A stretch of 35,368 bases of DNA from an uncultured Clostridium sp. (GTDB lineage Bacteria; Bacillota; Clostridia; TANB77; CAG-465), in assembly GCA_947361355.1 (NCBI GenBank), contig CANAIR010000021.1, forward strand, positions 1-35,368, read 5' to 3'. Of this stretch, positions 31,726 through 35,368 are shown piece by piece. The position numbers and the translations under genes are program-made. Within the stretch, counting starts at the first letter, position 1. Every line of letters starts with the position of its first letter. Under the pieces are notes generated by a model. That model was not told where the DNA came from. It saw only the letters and a list, made by a program, of their open reading frames with translations, and made no database searches.

Positions 31726-33126
31726 CTAATATAAACAGTTTCCAGGTGTTCTTGGAAATGGGATTACATCTCTTATATTTGACATACCAGTAAGATACAT
31801 TATAAGCCTTTCAAATCCTATTCCAAAGCCAGAATGTTCACAACTTCCATAACGTCTAGTATCTAGATACCAAGAGTAATCCTCTTCTTTTAAACCAAGT
31901 TCTTCCATTCTTTTTTGTAACTTTTCTAAATTTTCTTCCCTTTGAGAACCACCTAATATTTCACCAATTCCAGGTACTAGTAAATCTACTGCCCTAACAG
32001 TTTTTTCGTCACTATTTAATTTCATATAAAATGCTTTTATTTCTTTTGGATAATCTGTTACAAATACAGGTTTTTTATATATTTTTTCAGTTAAATACCT
32101 TTCATGTTCTGTTTGTAAATCAGTTCCCCACTCAACTTTATATTCAAATTTATCATTTTCTTTTTCTAATAATTTTACAGCTTCTGTATATGTGATTTTT
32201 ATAAAGTCAGAATTTAAAATATTTTTCAATCTTTCAATTAATCCTTTATCAAAGAAATTATTAAAAAATTCTAATTCTTCTTTACATTCATTCATTACAT
32301 CCGAAATAACTTGTTTAATTAATTCTTCTGCTATAAACATATTTAAATCTAAATCACAAAAGGCCATTTCAGGCTCTATCATCCAAAATTCTGCTGCATG
32401 TCTTGCAGTATGAGAATTTTCTGCTCTAAATGTAGGTCCAAAAGTATATACATTTGAAAAAGCCATTGAAAAACATTCTGCTGCTAACTGTCCAGATACT
32501 GTAAGTGCTGTTTTTTTACCAAAAAAATCTTCTTTTTCATCTTTTTGACCATTTTCTAAAGTTGTAACTCTAAACATTTCTCCAGCACCTTCACAGTCTG
32601 AAGAAGTTATAATAGGAGTATGTACATATATAAATCCATGTTTATAGAAAAATTCATGAATTGAATGTGCAACTACTGATCTTACTCTAAAAACCGCTGA
32701 AAATGTATTAGTTCTTGGTCTTAAATGTGCAATTTCTCTTAAAAATTCCATTGAATGTCTCTTACTTTGAAGTGGATAATCAGGTGTAGAGTCCCCAACA
32801 ATACATATTTCATCTGCCACCACTTCAAAAGGTTGTTTAGCATTTGGTGTTACTATTACTTTTCCAATTATTGCAAGACTTGTTCCAACATTAATTGCAC
32901 TAACTTCTTTATAATTTGATATGTTTTCATTTTCAACTACAACTTGAATAGATTTTAAAAAACTCCCATCGTTTAATTCAATAAAAGATATTGATTTTGA
33001 ATTACGTATATTTCTAACCCATCCACAAAACAAAAAATCTCTATTTGAAAAATCTCCATAATTTGCAAAAACTTCTTTTATAGATATTCTATTTTTTACT
33101 CCAAACTTCTTTATTTTTTCTTCCAT
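31726..33126 (-). CDS. asnS: Asparaginyl-tRNA synthetase
   Basis: Charges tRNA-Asn directly. It is 466 residues, normal for the family. It has an N-terminal OB-fold domain (about 10-115, [23 protein letters not shown]), then [17 protein letters not shown] and the motif 1 region ([20 protein letters not shown]). The AsnRS-specific [16 protein letters not shown], motif 2 ([21 protein letters not shown]) and motif 3 ([15 protein letters not shown]) follow, ending [15 protein letters not shown] at 33126 follows AAAGGAGATAAAAA. It lies 15 bases after hisS in one operon. Its presence suggests this organism need not rely on the indirect Asp-tRNA-Asn route. Confidence 0.96.
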   Translation of the reverse strand: MEEKIKKFGVKNRISIKEVFANYGDFSNRDFLFCGWVRNIRNSKSISFIELNDGSFLKSIQVVVENENISNYKEVSAINVGTSLAIIGKVIVTPNAKQPFEVVADEICIVGDSTPDYPLQSKRHSMEFLREIAHLRPRTNTFSAVFRVRSVVAHSIHEFFYKHGFIYVHTPIITSSDCEGAGEMFRVTTLENGQKDEKEDFFGKKTALTVSGQLAAECFSMAFSNVYTFGPTFRAENSHTARHAAEFWMIEPEMAFCDLDLNMFIAEELIKQVISDVMNECKEELEFFNNFFDKGLIERLKNILNSDFIKITYTEAVKLLEKENDKFEYKVEWGTDLQTEHERYLTEKIYKKPVFVTDYPKEIKAFYMKLNSDEKTVRAVDLLVPGIGEILGGSQREENLEKLQKRMEELGLKEEDYSWYLDTRRYGSCEHSGFGIGFERLIMYLTGMSNIRDVIPFPRTPGNCLY

Positions 33127-33141
33127 TTTTTATCTCCTTTA

Positions 33142-34398
33142 TTATTTAAATATTTTCTCTTTTATAGAATTACTTGAAAGCACTAGTTTTTCTTGTATGC
33201 CTGTTTCCATATTTTTTAATATACACATATTATTATTATATTCTTCTTCACCAATTATACAAACATATTTTGCATTTTGCTTATTTGCATATTTCATTTG
33301 CGAATTAAAACTTTTACCAACTATATCATAATCAATTACATAATCTAAATTTCTCAATTCATTAATAATTTCATATAACTTTTCAAATGCAGTATTAATC
33401 AAAACTATAAAATAAACATCAATATTTTCTTTTATATTACTACATAAATTATATTGTTTTAATAAAATTTCAATTCTATCCATACCAAGTCCAAATCCAA
33501 CTGCTGGTGTATGTGCACCTCCAAGATTTTCTACTAAAGTATCATATCTTCCTCCTCCACCAACTGCTAAATCCAAATCTTTAGATATATACTCATATAC
33601 TGTTTTATTATAATAGTCTAACCCTCTTACTATTTTTTTATCAACCTTATATGGAATATTTGCATTATTTAACGCTAATTTTAGATTTTCAAAATCTCTA
33701 TTACATTCTTCACACAAATTATCTGTAATCATTGGTGCATCTTTTAAAATAATTTTACATTTTTCTTCTTTACAATCTAGCATTCTTAAAGGATTTTTTT
33801 CATATCTTATCTTACATGTATCACACATTTTATCAAGATTTGGCTTTACAAATTCTTTTAACTTTTGTATATATTCTTTTCTACATGTACTGCAACCAAT
33901 TGAATTTATATTAAGTGATATTTTGTCTTCCAAATTTAGTTTTTTGAATAAATTATATGAAATTAATATAGTTTCAACGTCTGCCAAATACAAATTGCTA
34001 CCAAATATTTCAACACCAAACTGTGAAAATTCTCTATATCTTCCTTTTTGCATCTTCTCATATCTATACATATTACCTGTATACCAAAGTTTCACTGGTG
34101 TTGACATTGAATCAAATCCGTTTTCTATATATGATCTAACAACTCCAGCTGTAAGTTCAGGACGCAAAGTTATACTTCTCCCACCTTTATCTAAAAACGT
34201 ATACATCTCTTTATTTACTATATCGGTCTCATCCCCAACACCACGTGCAAAAAGTTCAGTTGCTTCAAATACAGGTGTTCTTATTTCATTTAAATTATAT
34301 GCTAAAGCTATTTCTCTTATTTTAGATTCTATATATTGCCATATATTTACTTCTTCAAAAAATATATCTTTTGTTCCTTTTTGTTTTGATATTTTCAT
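33142..34398 (-). CDS. hisS: Histidyl-tRNA synthetase
   Basis: Charges tRNA-His. It is 418 residues. It begins KQKGTKDI, as usual. Motif 1 region: RTPVFEATELFARGVGDETD; motif 2: MYRYEKMQKGRYREFSQFGVE; His-specific stretches: GLDYYNKTVYEY and AVGGGGRYDTLVENLGG; motif 3: AVGFGLGMDRIEILL; then the C-terminal anticodon domain (about 325-418). A cysteine-rich insert (CSTC, CDTC, two further Cys at about 165-225) is common in firmicute HisRS and may bind zinc. ATG at 34398 follows AAGGTGAGAAA. It is the first gene of the hisS-asnS-aspS operon. The 5' leader is only about 20 bases, too short for a T-box. Confidence 0.96.
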   Translation of the reverse strand: MKISKQKGTKDIFFEEVNIWQYIESKIREIALAYNLNEIRTPVFEATELFARGVGDETDIVNKEMYTFLDKGGRSITLRPELTAGVVRSYIENGFDSMSTPVKLWYTGNMYRYEKMQKGRYREFSQFGVEIFGSNLYLADVETILISYNLFKKLNLEDKISLNINSIGCSTCRKEYIQKLKEFVKPNLDKMCDTCKIRYEKNPLRMLDCKEEKCKIILKDAPMITDNLCEECNRDFENLKLALNNANIPYKVDKKIVRGLDYYNKTVYEYISKDLDLAVGGGGRYDTLVENLGGAHTPAVGFGLGMDRIEILLKQYNLCSNIKENIDVYFIVLINTAFEKLYEIINELRNLDYVIDYDIVGKSFNSQMKYANKQNAKYVCIIGEEEYNNNMCILKNMETGIQEKLVLSSNSIKEKIFK

Positions 34399-34422
34399 TT
34401 TCTCACCTTATTTCATTTGTAG

Positions 34423-34451
34423 ATTATACCACAAAAGCCTAACATATGCAA
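34423..34451 (-). promoter_or_regulatory. Predicted promoter of the hisS-asnS-aspS operon
   Basis: Minus strand: TTGCAT, 17-base spacer, TATAAT, with TG one base before the -10 box. It lies 25 bases upstream of the hisS ATG. Confidence 0.8.
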
Positions 34452-34480
34452 TAAAACATAAAGGGAAATTTGTTATTATA

Positions 34481-34519
34481 AAAATAAAACTTAGCCTAAC
34501 AAAGACTAAGTTTTATTTT
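34481..34519 (-). terminator. Terminator of the partial right-edge gene
   Basis: A perfect 14-base inverted repeat (AAAATAAAACTTAG and its complement) around an 11-base loop, with T-rich 3' flank on the minus strand. It follows the stop at 34560 by about 40 bases and precedes the hisS promoter. Confidence 0.8.
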
Positions 34520-34559
34520 TATTAAATACTTATTTCATTATTTAGTTATTTAATTTCTT

Positions 34560-35368
34560 CTATTTGATGTAGAGTTGAACACGTCCTCCCAGATCCGAAC
34601 TAGAATATGTTACAGTAGTTGCTCCACCACCTCTATATGATATAGGAAAGAAGTAAGCACTAGTATTATAACCACTACCACGATTAATATGAGTAGAATT
34701 ATTATAATTTTCCATTGTAAATTCTGCCACATTTCCTACTATATCATATATATTATTCAATGAATAATTTTCATTACTACCTGTTAATATTACTTTATTT
34801 GTTGCATCATATCCCACAGAATTACAATTTATTCCTGCATTTCCAAATCCTGTACTATCTTTATCTATATTTTTATATTCATCTTTTGTTTTCAAAAACC
34901 TAACTATTTCATCCCAAGCTACTCCATATGTTAATGTTGATACTACTTGACCTTTTCTTATATCATTCCTGTATGGATACATACCTCTTGCCTTTTCCAC
35001 TATTCCACCATCTGTTTCTGTCATACTGTTTCCAAATTTTATATTTACCCATGGACTTTTCCCCCTTTTACTTTGTGCCTTTGCAAGTCCATCTTCACTC
35101 TTACTTATTTCATATCTTCCTATATAAAATCCTTTATATTCTTCTACACTTGCCATCATATTTTCATATTCCTGCTTTTCGCTTAAATTATACTCATATG
35201 GTTCTGAACATTTTTCAAAATCTGATGTTTGAATTTCCTCCTTATTATATCCTGCTTCTCTTACAAAAGTACTCATATCATCTACTGGTATCCATACAAA
35301 TTGATTTCCTGTGTCACCTGTATCATTTGCTACATCTGATATTACTAATCCATCCTTTATTACATCTT
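34560..35368 (-). CDS. Partial surface-type protein with FGE-sulfatase-like (SUMF1) fold
   Basis: The 5' end lies beyond the right edge; the frame is open without a stop from 35368, so the internal ATG at 35276 is not the start. About 269 codons are visible. Sequence such as NQFVWIPVDD, KGFYIGRYEIS, YDIVGNVAEFTMENY, NRGSGYN, ISYRGGG and the ending LGGRVQLYIK follows the formylglycine-generating enzyme/SUMF1 fold. The catalytic cysteines near the C-terminus of true FGE are absent (the place reads LGGRVQLY), so this is probably a non-enzymatic, binding version of the fold. In related low-GC bacteria such domains are often attached to prepilin-like N-termini (recalled, not checked), which would make this another member of the surface family; the N-terminus is not visible. 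Confidence 0.75.
   Translation of the reverse strand, partial: DVIKDGLVISDVANDTGDTGNQFVWIPVDDMSTFVREAGYNKEEIQTSDFEKCSEPYEYNLSEKQEYENMMASVEEYKGFYIGRYEISKSEDGLAKAQSKRGKSPWVNIKFGNSMTETDGGIVEKARGMYPYRNDIRKGQVVSTLTYGVAWDEIVRFLKTKDEYKNIDKDSTGFGNAGINCNSVGYDATNKVILTGSNENYSLNNIYDIVGNVAEFTMENYNNSTHINRGSGYNTSAYFFPISYRGGGATTVTYSSSDLGGRVQLYIK

Noticed and set aside
34399-34450. T-box riboswitch expected before a tRNA synthetase operon in Firmicutes
   Set aside because: The predicted transcript leader is only about 20 bases, with no room for a T-box; none was seen before asnS or aspS either.
34481-34519. Sixth member of the leader-attenuator hairpin family
   Set aside because: It lies downstream of a gene end, is a perfect inverted repeat ending CTAAGTTTT and not CTAGGTT, and has no leader ORF before it; an ordinary terminator fits better.
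35187-35276. ATG at 35276 as the start of the FGE-like gene
   Set aside because: The same frame stays open to the window edge and encodes conserved family sequence (NQFVWIPVDD) upstream of that ATG.

Overview
The window is very AT-rich and strongly codon-biased toward A/T. It uses standard stops and Gram-positive Shine-Dalgarno sites (AGGAGG-like). Its GlmU, HisRS, AsnRS, TrmR and GpsA proteins look firmicute. I infer an uncultured low-GC Firmicute, probably a gut Clostridia-type lineage. No tRNA, rRNA, IS element or CRISPR array was seen.

Layout. (1) 1-215, minus: start of a prepilin-like protein running off the left edge, with its leader region at 216-700. (2) 859-4068, plus: glmU and a 568-residue unknown protein. 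(3) 4108-4911, minus: a DUF2752 protein and a zinc-ribbon/TM2 protein. (4) 5061-26201, minus: the main object, three consecutive modules. Each encodes a giant surface protein (2361, about 1868 and 1762 residues) with a prepilin-like N-terminus, Ig/FN3-like domains, InlB-type B repeats, a long predicted beta-helix and a shared C-terminal signature. Each giant gene is followed at once by one or two small single-pass membrane proteins. The third module also starts with a stand-alone 177-residue prepilin-like protein. (5) 26335-27933, minus: trmR-like methyltransferase and gpsA. (6) 28127-29450, minus: a broken prepilin-like/BspA-type leucine-rich-repeat gene with two frameshifts. (7) 29896-34398, minus: a hisS-asnS-aspS operon. 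(8) 34560 to the right edge, minus: a partial protein with a formylglycine-generating-enzyme-like fold that lacks the catalytic cysteines.

The least expected signal is in the leaders of the surface genes. Each of the three modules starts with the same promoter (TTGCAT or TTGTAT, exactly 17 bases, TAAAAT), then a conserved ribosome site (AAGAGGT, then ATG) opening a 10-22 codon ORF. That ORF stops 2-12 bases before a stem-loop followed by a U tract. The stem pairs fully only as minus-strand RNA, because it uses G-U pairs that become mismatches on the other strand. This looks like an intrinsic terminator placed between promoter and structural gene, where a ribosome finishing the leader ORF would cover the 5' arm. 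Two further prepilin-like genes (left edge, and the broken one) have the same hairpin and a second kind of leader ORF. One of those ORFs contains a (TG)14 microsatellite. My reading is a family of giant prepilin-like adhesins under translation-coupled attenuation. Repeats inside the genes, and in one leader, give further means of variation. This interpretation is inference; the elements themselves are read from the sequence.
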